DNA of 64,000 nucleotides from Ectobius pallidus (GCA_964059195.1 CAXKWD010000003.1:22674606-22738605), one strand, 5' to 3'; positions 1 to 11,980 are shown, counted from the stretch's first letter. Notes: generated by a model not told the origin, from the sequence alone. A program made the numbers and translations.

Positions 1-483
1 TCCTTAAGGAAACTTCGACAGGACAATGTCCATAACTCATTAGACCTATGCGTATGATTCTGAAAATGTTTTGAACAAGTATAAGTTGTAATACTTCTAA
101 ACGTATGGACGTAGTGATGAGACGACTGACAACTTTTCAATAAACGGGTTTAGGCCTACCCAATGTTAATGAAGAGATGTGGTATCCAAACCTTCTACTT
201 CTACAACTTATATTTCACTTACAAGAACAATTTTCTTACAGTGTACACTCATCTTAACAGGTTCTGGTGGCAAGTTGTTACAACTGGACCACCAAGACTC
301 CGGAGATATAAATTCGGAGACAGGCTCTTAAGTCTGGAGGGAAGGAATGTAGCTACACAGCCAACTTGATGAGAAAACTATAAAGAACACATGAAAAGAA
401 GCCACCGGAAATGATATTAGTTGGCTACGACAAAAGCAAACAACCACCCTTCAACAATGAAAATTTAATTATACCTATGTAGT
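1..483. other. unassigned AT-rich DNA
   Basis: I recognise nothing here. A 68-codon frame (163-369) has no family features and begins in ordinary AT-rich sequence. The only notable item is one TAGGCCTA palindrome at about 151. Confidence 0.5.
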
Positions 484-491
484 GTATAAAC

Positions 492-796
492 CACCGCCGT
501 CTCGAGAATTAAACTGCCTGTCCTATGCTTATTTTAACATGGAGTTCAGAGTATTGTTAAATTGCCTAATTTCTCCAGTAGAGGCGACACAGTTCACACC
601 CAAATAGCATGAAATTCCAGCATATTTCAGTTTCCGAGTTTATACTTCAGAGGTCAACACAGAGCATACGGTAATGTAAAGGTATTGCAGCTGGGTGTGA
701 AAGGTGCTGCCATCTGTAATGTCGCCGCGTACGCAAAATTATCCGTATAGGACAGGGAGTGTATACACGAGTAATACGAGTGTCTAGAAGGCAGTG
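492..796 (-). mobile_element. hAT miniature element, family A, copy 1
   Basis: This is a 305-bp non-autonomous element. It begins CACCGCC and ends GGCAGTG, and it is flanked by a perfect 8-bp duplication GTATAAAC (484-491 and 797-804). CA...TG ends with an 8-bp duplication are the hallmark of hAT transposons. Subterminal ACTGCCTGTCCTAT segments are inverted near each end. It is the reverse complement of the copy at 58298-58598 and related to 31178-31668. It has no transposase. The short ORF crossing its right edge is not a gene. Confidence 0.9.
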
Positions 797-804
797 GTAT
801 AAAC

Positions 805-1226
805 AGAAATTGGGAAGCTGCCCTCAAATTTCAACTACCAAAAATATCTATCTTATTATATTTTTAAAAAATAATAAAAACCATGTAATTCATAATGTCA
901 ATTTTCACTCTAAAATAATTAATGAATTTATTTATATCTCGGTTATTTGTTTAAGATGCTACTAACATTCTGTAAGTTCTCAGAAGAACAAGCAAACAGA
1001 ACATATAAAATCTATTTAAAGATACATTGTAACTTAGTTATAAAGTAGACAGTAGTTCGGGCCCTGTTAACAAAATCAAGCGTCACGAAAGATTGTAGGC
1101 CTATTTGGCTGTGTCAAATATGCATCCTTCATTTAAGGCAAGGATTTCCTCCTAGATAAAAGTAGCTAGGATTAATATCAGTTGTGACAAATTTGATCTT
1201 TAAATGGGATAGTTTGGAAAACTGAA
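805..1226. other. unassigned AT-rich DNA
   Basis: Nothing recognisable. A 68-codon frame at 759-965 starts inside the hAT element and runs into low-complexity AT-rich DNA. One TAGGCCTA lies at about 1096. Confidence 0.4.
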
Positions 1227-1239
1227 AAACTGAATTGTA

Positions 1240-1532
1240 AAAGTAAAGTATACAGGCCATGAAGGCCCAGAGGGTTCCAGGAGGTGAGGTTTCCAGATTT
1301 TAGACAATCGGCACGTGAAGGTGGTAAGCTTGTCACCTTACGCACCAACAGCCTTTACACCCAGGATTGCTCCTGGTACTCATTTCTGTTAGAGGCTGAC
1401 TCGACTGCAGGGCCATAGTGCCACAAGAAGGATTAGGTCAATTGAAAAAACTCCAACGACCTCATCGGGGATCGAACCCGCGACCTTCCGGTTTATAGCG
1501 CAGCGCCTCAACCACTACACTAGGCGTACCGC
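1240..1532 (-). mobile_element. tRNA-derived SINE (family 1) with 13-bp target duplication
   Basis: Read on the minus strand, the element starts with a tRNA-like head. Its A-box-like stretch is GTAGTGGTTGAGGCGC and its B box is GGTTCGATCCC, the internal RNA polymerase III promoter. A body follows, ending in a GGCCTTCATGGCCTG segment and a TACTTTACTTTTA tail at 1240. The 13-bp repeat AAACTGAATTGTA flanks it (1227-1239 and 1533-1545), as expected after target-primed retrotransposition. The intact duplication suggests a fairly recent insertion that needed an autonomous LINE partner. Confidence 0.85.
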
Positions 1533-1545
1533 AAACTGAATTGTA

Positions 1546-2425
1546 CTTTTGTTAATTTCGAATGTCCTACTTTATTTTTTTCATTGTTAACTAATTTTAA
1601 TTCAGGTTTTTTATTTGTGTGTATAGGCCTATTTGTAAGCTTCCATGTTGCTTTTAAATTTATGCCTATTATATGGTAATTGGAGTTCCTACACACGAGC
1701 TTTGCTCATATGGGGGCATATGATTTTCTAACCAATGATAATTTTGTTTGAAAATTCTGATTTAAGGAAAATTTCAATTTCAAGTATGGCCAGAAAAACT
1801 TGTACATCCCTGAGTTAGACTGCGCCACGCAGGAAACAGAACCGGCTGTGCCGCGCCTTGCTAATTCTTGTTGCATTTCTTCCGTTCTGCTGGCCTGTTA
1901 GCTTTCATCTCACGGTTGTTATTATACGAGTTAGCACAGTACCAGAAGACATACCTGCGTGCACTTACATTAACTTCAATGCTACAGTCCGATCTTCCGA
2001 GGGCGCCGCGCAAGTAGGAAGGACAAGTATGCGTACAAGAAGTCCTCAATGAAATTGCAATAATCTCTACCTGTTCTGACGAGAAAGCTTGATTTGTGTT
2101 CAAGGACTTTAACACAAAATAAAACTGTGTAATTTATTTTAAAAATTGCATTAAGATATCATAAAGACGGTATTAATTCCCTGGATTTAATTTCAAATGT
2201 GCTAAGTACTTGTTTAAAAATTATATTGCCTTGAAAAACAAGATCATATTGTATTCGGAGTATTTCTGTAAGTGGATGGTTGTGACGGTATTCTACTTTA
2301 GTCATAAATTAACAACCTCTCGTGGTATTACCGTTGATAATTTAGCCTATTTCCTCCTATCATCATTTGTTATTATTTTCTTTTCAGTTGTATTGTTTCG
2401 TTTTCTTCTTTTGCCGTTATTCTAA
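1546..2425. other. unassigned; one LINE-tail-like hairpin and a GC-richer patch
   Basis: Around 1690-1720 there is CACGAGCTTTGCTC flanked by short inverted arms, which recurs in the LINE-like tail at 33730. A GC-richer patch (1800-2110) has overlapping short frames on both strands. The minus frame could end at a GTAAGT donor near 1964, but I could not tie it to any protein. TAGGCCTA occurs at about 1096 just upstream and at 1624. Confidence 0.3.
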
Positions 2426-2434
2426 GCGCGCTAA

Positions 2435-2690
2435 ATATTTTTAGTGCCAGTATGGCACTTTATGAGATTGTGTGGAGGGTGGGAAAATGTCTGTCCGTCT
2501 GTCTGTCTGTTTGTCTACCTGTCCGTACGTCTGTACGCGCGATAACTCAAACACCGGATTTTCCTGAAACTTGATATACGAATTTATAACGTCTATGGAA
2601 AGAAGCCTATTGATATTGGACCAAATCGGTTGACAGGTACCGGAGTAATGCCCAATTTAGCGTCCAGGGATCGAACCCGGGCCGACGGAT
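2435..2690 (+). repeat. interspersed repeat family R-A (CTGTCTG type), partial copy
   Basis: The segment has a run of CTGTCTGTCTGT-like sequence, then a conserved block containing TATGGAAAGAAGCC and CCAAATCGGTTGACAGG. The same blocks occur reversed at 8340-8540, 9750-9950 and 14330-14550. It ends in a B-box-like CCCGGGTTCGATCCC read on the minus strand (2664-2680). The superfamily is unknown to me. Short protein frames recur in all copies but look like by-products of repetition. Confidence 0.7.
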
Positions 2691-2699
2691 CTGCAATAA

Positions 2700-3350
2700 G
2701 ATAAGTTTATAAGTTTTCGCTGCTGTCTGGAAATAATAAATTATCATGACAAGAAACATTTTTAAGCGAGCTGACACTGTTAGAAAATTATCAGTTTTTG
2801 TGGTATTGCTGTTAGTAACCATTTTAAAACTGCCTAGGTCATGAAACACATTTCTTTACATAGAAGTCCAGGACAATGCACCACTTGTTCAATAGCAAGA
2901 TCAGTTTTTACAGCTCAGCACCTGACATGCGCGATGCGTACTGGCGGCTTTATCAATAGACCTGGGCACTTGTACTGACTGGAAATTAAATTTGCTTTTA
3001 CGATCAGACGTGTAGTGAGCCATTTTATTGCCCAGGACCGACCCTGAGCTGTAGGAGGATGCTGTGAGTCTGGACCTTTCACTTGTTCCCTGCTGGTACA
3101 CCTGATCCCAATTAGAGACAATCATATTCACACTTGTGTACAGTCAATAGGCCTACAAAGTGCACACAGGGTGATTTAAATAATGATCATGAACAATATC
3201 AGCTTATGGCGTTGTATTTACAATGAAAAAAATGAAATAGGCCCACAGTGCATGTGCTACTCTGGGGAATAAACCTAATATTATAATGATTTAAAGATAA
3301 TAATTGAATGTCACATGATATGTTAAAGTAAAAAGAACTAAACTCGGTTA
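2700..3350. other. unassigned DNA
   Basis: Overlapping minus-strand frames (2901-3131, 2915-3121) share no motif I know. No convincing splice sites, tRNA or transposon ends were seen. Confidence 0.35.
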
Positions 3351-3356
3351 CGCTGC

Positions 3357-3545
3357 ATCCCTGAAGTAACTAGGCCTACCGCCCGACCGCTGTATCATTT
3401 ACCATAGGCAGATGACAGGATTTGGGGCATGTGGTTAGCATGCCGACACCCACGGACGTTAATGATGATTTCTGGAGTCGATATTTCTTAATCAAGTACC
3501 TCACCAGTTTGAATTACGAGGCTGACCTCCCTATTGCTGAAAAAT
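3357..3545 (-). mobile_element. SINE family 3 body fragment
   Basis: Reverse-oriented match to the body of the SINEs at 27130-27415 and 43047-43523. Shared blocks include GGCATGTGGTTAGCATGCCG and TTACGAGGCTG. It lacks the tRNA-like head. The 62-codon frame on the plus strand is the antisense of the SINE and not a gene. Confidence 0.75.
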
Positions 3546-3594
3546 CCAAGAAGGCGCCGGGTTTAATTTTTTTAAGAAAAAAATATATATTTCA

Positions 3595-3935
3595 GCTGTG
3601 TTTATACTCCTTTTAGCTTTGAGGCTATATCAGGAGTTCGGGATCTGTGTCTGCATAGTAGGGTAAGCCATGGAACTATTGCTTGTCAATTGTTTCTATT
3701 GTCGGTGTATTTAATGGAGTAAATTTCAACTGATTTTAATTTAAATTGATATGATACGGGATGAAATAGTGAGGATGGTATGTAAATATCCAATTCACCG
3801 TTTGCCTTTTACGACTGGAGAAACCATGAAAAAACACATGTCAAATTGGCCGGCCACGGGATTTGAACCTGGGACCTCCCAAATGCGAAGCCAATACATT
3901 ACCATCTAAGCCACCTCGTTCGGTTAACCAAAATA
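3595..3935 (-). mobile_element. tRNA-derived SINE, family 2, copy 1
   Basis: On the minus strand the head contains the A-box-like GAGGTGGCTTAGATGG and the B box GGTTCAAATCC inside CCCAGGTTCAAATCCCG. The body matches 12893-13232 over its whole length (about 340 bp), including the shared block GGAGTAAATTTCAACT. The two copies define the family boundaries. Confidence 0.85.
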
Positions 3936-5555
3936 TTGGATCGTATGATATCGACTTGATATTTTATGCAAATGATTCCTAGTAAAGGACGACACGAAAC
4001 ATTAGCAGTTAATAATGTTCGAAGCTTGTAGCATGCCTGTAATGCCAGTAAGAGAAGCAATGCTAACAACACAATGAGAATGACGTAAAATTAGCCATGA
4101 ATGTAGCAATACATGATCTCCATTTAACAGCAGTATAATGGATAGTTTACAAGCCTCGTTATGAAAAGTTCTGCCTTCTTGATCGTCTCTTTTTTATTCG
4201 GGACACGAATTAGATCAGGCGGCGTTGGCTTCAGTGCATGTATTAAGCAGGCCGTGACCCTCTCCTCCCTTGATAACAATTAGCAGGTAATTACCTGAAG
4301 GTATCTAGTGGATTCTTTTTTTGGGAGAAACTACTTCGCTGACAGACTGGTAACTCGAGCGACCCCCATCAACTGGTCTATTGTTCAAGGTGTCAAAACG
4401 TCATGAGATAGATCCGTGACTAAGCACCTCTATTGATGAAGAGTATGAGATGGACCCATTATAATACGTGGTTACACAATACGTCCAGTCATCAGTCAAT
4501 CAAATCTCAATACCCCGTGCTCCATCAATGTCATCCACCTATGCTTTTTCCTCAAAAAGTGCCAGTCTTTACATTCCAGAGGGAATTCAGAAATTTAAGA
4601 GGTGGATCCAATGCTTTCCTTTTCTCTAGATGTTATGTTCATTATTATCTTCAAATGCACATAATTTATGACAGTTTCTTGTTACGCGGATTTTCCATCT
4701 TTTGAGTTCTTCTGGTCGCACTAATGGGAAACGAGTAGTCTGCAACTGGACAAAGAATCAGTCATTTGTCATTCCTAACGTTTCATTTAACTCTATACAA
4801 TATATTGATGCCTAAAAAGGTTAAAGAAATTAGGTTACCGCTTATCCACAGAGGATCAAAACAGTAGTACTTTTGAAGGTACTTAAACTGTAGCTGACTT
4901 AAGGGAGGTGAAGGATGAAATGTAGGTTATTTTTAAAATGTAATACATTTTGGTCATTTTATAGCAAAGTACGATCTTCAAACCTTAATCTATTGATCTC
5001 CAAAGTTTCAGACATCTGGCTGTGTTAGAATACTTATACAAGACATTTAAAGATAGCTGAGATTTAAATATGGTGTAAGTAATAAGCTTTAAAAGTTTTT
5101 TTTAACACAAATATAAAATACCGGCACCGGCATTTAAAGGTTTCTGCAATTTAAAATCAATTCAAATAAATTTCTTTCTGTATATTTATCTAAGTATGGT
5201 TAAAAAAGACCATAGTTAAAAATATATGTAATTTGTTAGATTTTGAAATAATTTGTACGCAATAGGTACCAGAAAGTCCAAAAATTAAATTTTGAGCAGA
5301 TAACTAAATTGTCTTTACCATAACGGCACATGTCTGAAAATATAACTTATCAGCGATTTTCTAGATATATAAAATACACTATAAAAACACTTCTAGATCA
5401 TAGGCCTATATTATAATTTTATTTATCTAGGAGAAATGTGTCTGCAAAAAACTTCTAGGCAAGAAACTGTTTTTTTTTAATTTATTCATCACCCTTTTAA
5501 ACTACTGGTAATTATCTATAGCCTAGTTATATTCTTTTTTCATATCTATACTAGA
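3936..5555. other. unassigned, apparently low-copy DNA
   Basis: No repeat family shared with the rest of the window was found. The 90-codon frame at 4433-4705 has no recognisable domain. A perfect palindrome at 4284-4297 is listed separately. The right half is AT-rich with homopolymer runs. Confidence 0.35.
4284..4297. promoter_or_regulatory. 14-bp palindrome CAGGTAATTACCTG
   Basis: A perfect palindrome with a TAATTA homeodomain-type core between two inverted CAGGTA half sites of the kind bound by Snail or ZEB/ZFH zinc fingers. It lies in DNA without detected repeats. A regulatory role is inference only. Confidence 0.2.
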
Positions 5556-5557
5556 CA

Positions 5558-5558
<1 letters not shown>

Positions 5559-5621
<63 letters not shown>
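5559..5621. repeat. (ATT)n microsatellite
   Basis: About 20 uninterrupted ATT units. Confidence 0.98.
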
Positions 5622-6565
5622 GGTCAATTATCGCTTAAAGCAAAAAGATACAGAAGCAAGAATCTAAGTTTTATTGTTATTGCTTTATTTTATTTGGTGA
5701 TACCTTTTATCAATAGTTTTTAACTAAAACATTATTTTTATTTTCTAAAGCAATTTTAATTTATCGTCCTTAAATTTACCTTTTGTTAAAGTGAAGTGAC
5801 GAAAAGCATCAAACCAACGAATACAACTAACAAGAATTTCAACAGTATTTTAACAATTCATTGCGGTACAAGAAGATTAACAGTTATGTATTCTTCAAAG
5901 GAATAACAATATAGAATGACAGTGTGTCAGTGAGATTTCTTAAACTCTAAGAACACCATTACAGGTGAGAAATAATGGAAATATTCATAAAGTGAAACAT
6001 ACTTGGCCCATTCTCGCTGTAAGTCTCATTTTTCACATCTCGTGGTGAGGTCACGGTAATTTATGAAGGCTCCGCACAGAGAACTTCTAAAATTGACCCT
6101 CATGGGAGCCAGTAAGTTATTACAGGTGACATGCGACATCGTACCGTTCATTAATCCTGACTCGTAAATACGACGAGCACAAATGAGAGACCCTAAAACC
6201 ACTCCCTGGACCACCAGAGTTATGAAGATGTAAGGAAATATTTAATGACTAATCCTAGAAGCTACAAGTCCAGTCTTGAAGCAGAAATACCAAACATACC
6301 AGCTCATCTCTAAACCTTACTTTTCCATAAAAAAAAAGAACTTTTAATGAACATGTTTTACAAAATATATGACAAAGTAATTTGATGTCTTTATTAAATA
6401 AATAAAATGGATACTTGATACAAGAAACTCAACAATTATTGATTTTAATCCTAGGCCTTTTGACATACTTCAGTCATCTTCAAGATACCTTCTTACACTG
6501 GTGTAGATCTACTAACAATTAAAAATAATTATACTCAGTAGATTACACAACGGTAAAGTCACAAC
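5622..6565. other. unassigned AT-rich DNA
   Basis: Short minus-strand frame at 6026-6214 without known motifs. No element ends or splice signals I would defend. Confidence 0.35.
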
Positions 6566-6602
6566 AAGAAGAAGAAGAAGAAGAAGAAGAAGAAGAAGAA
6601 AA
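6566..6602. repeat. (GAA)n microsatellite
   Basis: About 12 GAA units, directly upstream of repeat family R-C. Confidence 0.95.
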
Positions 6603-6644
6603 GGTAACTGGAAGGTGTAGCCTAATAGTATCTGGTTTCCTATA

Positions 6645-6850
6645 TCACCTATGCTGGGGCGAAGGGCCTCCAAGTGGAGGTTTCTGTTACCTAAGCGAAT
6701 TTTGTTACGCTTATTTTGCGAGAGAGGGCAGAGGGACAGGTGGTAAGCCCATCGCCTCTCAACCCCCTCCAGAAACTAAGGTATTACTTGGACGTGAAAG
6801 GGCCGAGAAATTTTGTCCAGAGGCTCTAAAATTGGCTTGGAGTTCTTTTA
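6645..6850 (+). repeat. interspersed repeat family R-C, copy 1
   Basis: Shares the blocks GCGAAGGGCCTCCAAGTGGA, TTTTGTTACGCTTATTTT, GAGAGAGGGCAGAGGGACAG and GTATTACTTGGACGTGAAAG with the copies at 7770-7882 and 46925-47225. I cannot name the superfamily. Minus-strand frame 6759-6986 lies within it and is discounted. Confidence 0.75.
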
Positions 6851-7424
6851 CGTGATCGAACAAAAACAGCCGTACTTGCCTATAACGAAAAATTAAGATA
6901 AGCTTACTCGTATGAAAATGATGAAACTCGACTTTTTTATCTTGCTTGACATATTTCAACAATGCGCCTCTTATCCAGTTTGCCATAGCAACCGAGCAAG
7001 GCCACCTTCAATGAATTTCACAATTGAATACGGTTTCCATGGAAACACTAGCTCAAATATTATACTAGATTCCTAAAGCTAGACGCTTTCTGGAGTGCAG
7101 TAGGAAGATAAAACAGATATTCGTAACGTTATTGTATACCTGGAAGCCATGCAGAAGCCAAGATCGTGTTTGTTTCAACCCCATACATCATAAGAAGAGA
7201 GAAATATACCATCTGTTATGCTGTCTGTGTATCTGGATTCTCGCGTGTCTACAGTATTCGCATATTAATAATAGTAATTCATGCCCAGCCACAATCCTTT
7301 CCTAACGCAAGCCAATCTGTTAACCCAAGAAAATTAATTTCCTATCTACTCTAGACTAACATGTATTTCTATACACACCCTATAATAATTTTTAAAAATA
7401 ATATAATTTTAATTCCTTTATAAC

Positions 7425-7690
7425 TAGGGCCTGGAAGTTAGGCAAAATGCCTTTTCTATTTGGGTGGATATATTGAAGAAGTGTTTCTGTAGTTTATATT
7501 TTGGGACGGTAAGGCCAGTTCTTGTTTTGCCTATTTTGGCATCTGTTGCCTATTTTAACGTTTGAAGCCTACTTTTGGTGTTTTGGATCGTTATTTCTGT
7601 CTCCTGTGATGATTTACACATTTTAAATAGTAACTTTTTTTTATTATTATTTTTATTTTTTTATACATATAGACATGAAATCTGCAATGT
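7425..7690. mobile_element. possible one-ended hAT-like fragment
   Basis: Begins TAGGGCCTGGAAGTTAGGC and is followed by repeated subterminal GCCTATTTT and GGCAAAATGCC motifs, like the subterminal repeats of the hAT elements at 24463 and 35752. No matching second end or 8-bp duplication was found, so this is tentative. Confidence 0.3.
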
Positions 7691-7769
7691 GGTTCCGAAA
7701 ATTTGAAAACTGCTCCGCTTGGACCTTTTGCCATGAAACCTATTGTCTGTTTGTCTGTCTGTCTGCAAC

Positions 7770-7882
7770 CCTATAGCCCCTATATTGGGGCGAAGGGGCC
7801 TCCAAGTGGAGGTTTCTGTTACCTATATGAATTTTGTTACGCTTATTTTCCGAGAGAGGGCAGAGGGACAGGTGGTAAGCTG
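7770..7882 (+). repeat. repeat family R-C, copy 2 (truncated)
   Basis: Matches the left half of the copy at 6645-6850 and stops after GACAGGTGGTAAGC. A CTGTCTGTCTGTCTG run precedes it. The 112-codon frame 7703-8041 runs through this repeat and is not supported as a gene. Confidence 0.75.
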
Positions 7883-8054
7883 AAAGCTATTAAAATCACA
7901 AAATATTTTTCTTTATCAAGATCTAATTTATTTACAGCTTTAAGAGTTTTAGGGTTTATTGTAGTAAATGTTTCTAGAATCAGGCAAAGAAGTGAAGAAA
8001 ATCGTATGAAAAATGTAGAAACTCGAAATTTTACAGGTTGACACGTCTACATAA

Positions 8055-8545
8055 ATAAAATCAGATGAACTATAACAAAGTACCAGAATGCAATTATGAT
8101 ATATCGAAAATAAGTTAAAATTATCGATTTCCGAGTTAAGCTCAGATCGATTCATTAAGCAGTCCTTACAGAAGAACAAAGTTCTAGTTCGATAAGCATA
8201 TGCGAAGGAATATGTGGGTACTGTTATTTGTCAAAGCTAACTGTTTTGCAACTTCCAAAGCCGTACTTGAACACTATAAAACAATATGCTGTTATGAGAA
8301 CTGATTTGCATTTTGATATATTATTTCTATTACCATAAAACAGGCACTAAGTTGAGCATTACTCCGGTACCAGTCAACCGATTTGGTCCAATATCAAAAG
8401 GGTTCTTCCAATGGACGTTATAAATGCGTAGAACAAGTTTCATGAAAATCCGATAAAGCGTATTTGAGTTATGGCGCATACAGACACACAGACAGACAGG
8501 TAGACGGACAGACATTTTCCTGTCCACCACACGATCTCAGAAAGT
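8055..8545 (-). repeat. repeat family R-A, full-length-like copy
   Basis: Matches 9419-9955 along its whole length: the block around ATCGATTTCCGAGTTAA, then GAACACT.TAAAACAA, GAGAACTGATTTGCATTT, CAACCGATTTGGTCCAATA and finally a reversed CTGTCTG-type tract. The 76- and 66-codon minus frames fall inside it. Partial copies lie at 2435, 14197 and 53694. Confidence 0.85.
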
Positions 8546-8559
8546 ATCATTCTGGCATC

Positions 8560-9418
8560 TTAATAAAATTAAAAGTAAAGGCCTACTATTGATAATTCAT
8601 CCCATAATAAGCACTACAAAATCAGAATAATTCCTAGGAACACAGGGGGCGGGGTTGTCGAACTGGCCACATGCATAATTTGTGTCATAGTGCGAAACAA
8701 AGTAGCATAGCAGAGCGTTCTGATGGGCGCTGTTTGTAAATGACAGACGTCGGTCACGAGCATGGTACACATTATCGTTATTACAGATCGTGGTGTGCGT
8801 GTATCCCCAACTGTCAAAGCCCTCCACGAACTTCTGAACCCGTTACTATTTACTGTTATTATTTATGAGCTATATTAAAACACTATTGTTAAAATATCTA
8901 AGTATATTACGTTTGCTTTGAATTTTATCTCGCTTAGATGTGGGAATAGTTCACTTCTGTTTCTTCCACAGTCAATAAGATCTTGACCCGAAGATGCTGC
9001 ACTGCAACATGATTATGACCCACTTCGCCCCCTGCAGTGGGTGCCTGCAAACCTGATTTGTAAGTTTTAATTTCGTTATTGGAACCGAGATGCCCAAAGA
9101 ACTTGTCTAGCCTCACCAGTTCAGAGGTTGGCGCTTTTTTTGGTATTAAACCAAAAGCGTTATTGTCTTTAAGTTGTAATTTTTAGCGTAAAAACAGCAC
9201 TCTTGATGCGTCAACATCTTTAAAATCGGTCTTATGCTAAAACCACGTCACGTATGGAGTAATGAGTGTGGAAATCACGGCCTCAAGAAGTTTATTTCAT
9301 TCTTGATATTGAATACAGAGGGCCTGGCCTTACTACAATACAGTCAGATGTTTGAAAAAGTATTGTGACGTCACGCTTTAATTTTATTTACTGTACGTCT
9401 TGAAATTTAACAGAGAAT
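8560..9418. other. unassigned DNA
   Basis: Two overlapping minus frames (8597-8827, 8614-8817) and one at 8934-9116 show no family motif. No repeat shared with the rest of the window was detected. Confidence 0.35.
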
Positions 9419-9955
9419 AAAATGAGGTAAACTAATGTAACAAAGATCCAGAATGCTTTTGTTTAATCAGTGATAGTTGCAATTATGATATGCAGAAAAT
9501 AAATTATTCTTGTAATCGATTTCCGAGTTAAACTCCAGATCGATTCATTAAGCAGGGCTTACGGAAGAACAGAGGTCTAGTTTGATAAGCATATGTGAAG
9601 GAATATGTGGGTAGTGTTATTTGTCAAAGCTATGTGTATTGCAACTTCCATAGCCGTATACGAACACTGTAAAACAAAATGTTGTCATGAGAACTGATTT
9701 GCATTTGATAAATTCTGTACAATATAATATATTACCATACAATATACACTTAATTGGGCATTGCTTCTTTTCCAGTCAACCGATTTGGTCCAATAACAAC
9801 AGGCTTCTTCCCATGGACGTTATAATTGCGTATACCAACTTTTATGAAAATCCGATAACGCGTATTTGAGTTATCGCGCATACAGACACACGGACATACA
9901 GGCAGACAGACATTTTTCCGTCCCCCACATATTCTCATATACCACTATTCTGGCA
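9419..9955 (-). repeat. repeat family R-A, full-length-like copy 2
   Basis: Direct repeat of 8055-8545 in the same orientation, about 1.36 kb away. It retains the complete order of shared blocks and the terminal CAGACAGAC tract. Together the two copies define a unit of roughly 500 bp. Confidence 0.85.
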
Positions 9956-9997
9956 CTTAATAAATGTCAAATTATAGCTATACAGCCATTTCATAAT

Positions 9998-10414
9998 TAT
10001 GGGTGGGACACTCCAGCAAATTATGAAAACTATTTTTGTTCATTACATATCATAAATAATGAACTAGAACTCTTCTGGTCATTCTGTAAAATTTACAATG
10101 CCTTCTCCTCCACACTACATTTATTTAAAATTTAGTTTAAATATTTTAAATTTATTTTAAATATTTAATTTTTTTTTTTTTTTTTCAAAATAGAGCCTAC
10201 TACGGGTGGGACATAATTTGGACAATGATCTTAATGATGCACAAAAACAGTTCATTGAATAGCTGTTCTGCTTTTACTGTTAGGGTCTTGGTGTTGTTAT
10301 TAATGAAGATAGGAGGGATTAAATTCAAATTATAAACTGTTTCCAGATTTTCAGAACATTTATTTAACTCATCAATAATAATTTAATAAAACTATCAACA
10401 TTACGGGTGGGACA
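9998..10414. repeat. three GGGTGGGACA motifs at about 200-bp spacing
   Basis: GGGTGGGACA occurs at 10001, 10204 and 10405, each preceded by TTA.G or CTACG. The intervening 200-bp blocks are AT-rich and do not align convincingly by eye, so this may be a heavily diverged tandem repeat. The short frame 9866-10135 overlaps the first block and is discounted. Confidence 0.35.
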
Positions 10415-10789
10415 AAAAGTCACTGTTTGTTATTATAGATAGTAACTAAGCACGCATACTTTTTGAAGTTAATCTTATACTAAATTGAACCTTAAGATGC
10501 ATATTTTCTCAAAACAGAATGGATATAGCTGATTATGATTACTCTTGACTACATGGTATTAAAGAGTGTTAAAATCATGCTCAAAATGACAAAAATGTAA
10601 CTAGGCCTACAACGCAATAAATAAGTAATTCGATAGATTTTACACATGAAACAACTTCAGGTAGGGCCTACACTTAATTCCTTAATATTCAGTGAATTTG
10701 AGGTTTTAAATTTACATTTGACCACCCAATTACACTAGTTTATAATATCTCTCTTTGAGGGAAAAAATTCCCATATTTTATGAAATGAC

Positions 10790-11972
10790 CAGGGCCAGAT
10801 TTAAGAGTACGCCGCCTATAGGCTAAAGTTCATTTGCCGCCCCCTCTATAGTTCATATTTGCTTAATACGTTTGTTTTATACAACAAAAGGATAGAGTTC
10901 ATTTAGTTTCGATAAAACTACAATTTTAATGGTTTGCATAATAAATTATATACAGTAGAACCCCGATAATTCGAGCTAATTGGGGCTGAGGCTACCTCGA
11001 ATTACAAAAAACTCGGATTATACGGAAATATCACTAAATCAATGGGTAAATCGTAAATAAATGTTTAATGAGCACAATAGTGGTTTAAAAAAAAAACAAT
11101 GTAGTAGGCCTACATACCTTTGTTACGCCTTTATGAATTTTGGCAAATATTTCCAATTTGCTACATCGGCATCCTTTAAGGATTAAGTCAATGTCTGACC
11201 CTTAATGGAGTGGAAAGCAGCGCTACTAGGAAAACACTTTTAATTACCATTGTCTTTGAGTAGGGATTACCGTAACAATACAGTATTCTTTTCTGAAAGG
11301 AAGGCGTGCACTGTACAATTGATTGACCACACAAGGTCCCGACAAAGAAAGATCGAACTTAACGGTTTCTGTCAATCTGTAATAGAAATGCATTTAGCAG
11401 TCTGAAGCCAAGGTTATTTCTGTGTATTATGAACGAAACCCCTAAGTGGGACAGTTTTACCTGCATTTTTATTCACGGAAAAAATGAAAGAAAACTCAAA
11501 ATGTAACGCATTCCGAAGTGGGTAAAAACTTACATACGGACACCGTATAAAAACGGGATTTTACTCTAGTTTTATGGAAAATTTTAATTTTCTTAAGACC
11601 CCCTCGAATTACACGGAACCTCAAAATACCGGGGCTCGAATTACCGAGGCTCTACTGTAATCAAATTAGTTATCTACTTATTTTTTACTTCTTTTAAGAC
11701 TCGTTAAAAAATGAAACGGGTTTCGAAATAAATAAATAAATTTGTTCTTGGAGAACAGTGAATTTGTATTATGTTATAGTTTTAGAAAGTAGGCTGTGTA
11801 GAAGGACTAAAACATATTTTTAAATAACATGTATTCTTAAATTCGTACGGAAAATATTATTAACGTCTGAAATACTTCATTTTATCTTTTGAATAAATTA
11901 CCAAACTGCTGCCCTTGAATATTTGCCGCTCTAGGCTGGAGCCTACTTAGCCTATTTAGAAATACGGCCCTG
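10790..11972. mobile_element. hAT element interrupted by a pogo-like element
   Basis: Ends are CAGGGCC and GGCCCTG, with imperfect inverted repeats of some 50 bp that include TAGGCTAA-like and TTGCCGC-like blocks. A perfect 8-bp duplication GAAATGAC lies at 10782-10789 and 11973-11980. Its own sequence is only about 476 bp, because the 705-bp element at 10953-11657 sits inside. No transposase ORF remains. Confidence 0.9.
10953..11657. mobile_element. pogo/Tigger-like non-autonomous element
   Basis: Begins CAGTAGAACCCCGATAATTC and ends GAATTACCGAGGCTCTACTG, flanked by TA on both sides. Ends of this type, with GATAATTCGAG-like inner sequence, are typical of the pogo branch of Tc1/mariner, which duplicates TA. 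It is 705 bp long and lacks a transposase. It inserted into the hAT element at 10790-11972 and is therefore younger. Confidence 0.85.
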
Positions 11973-11980
11973 GAAATGAC

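Noticed and set aside
1861..2115. 84-codon minus frame crossing a GTAAGT donor-like site at 1964
   Set aside because: Overlaps another frame on the plus strand and shows no family motif; the donor alone is weak evidence.
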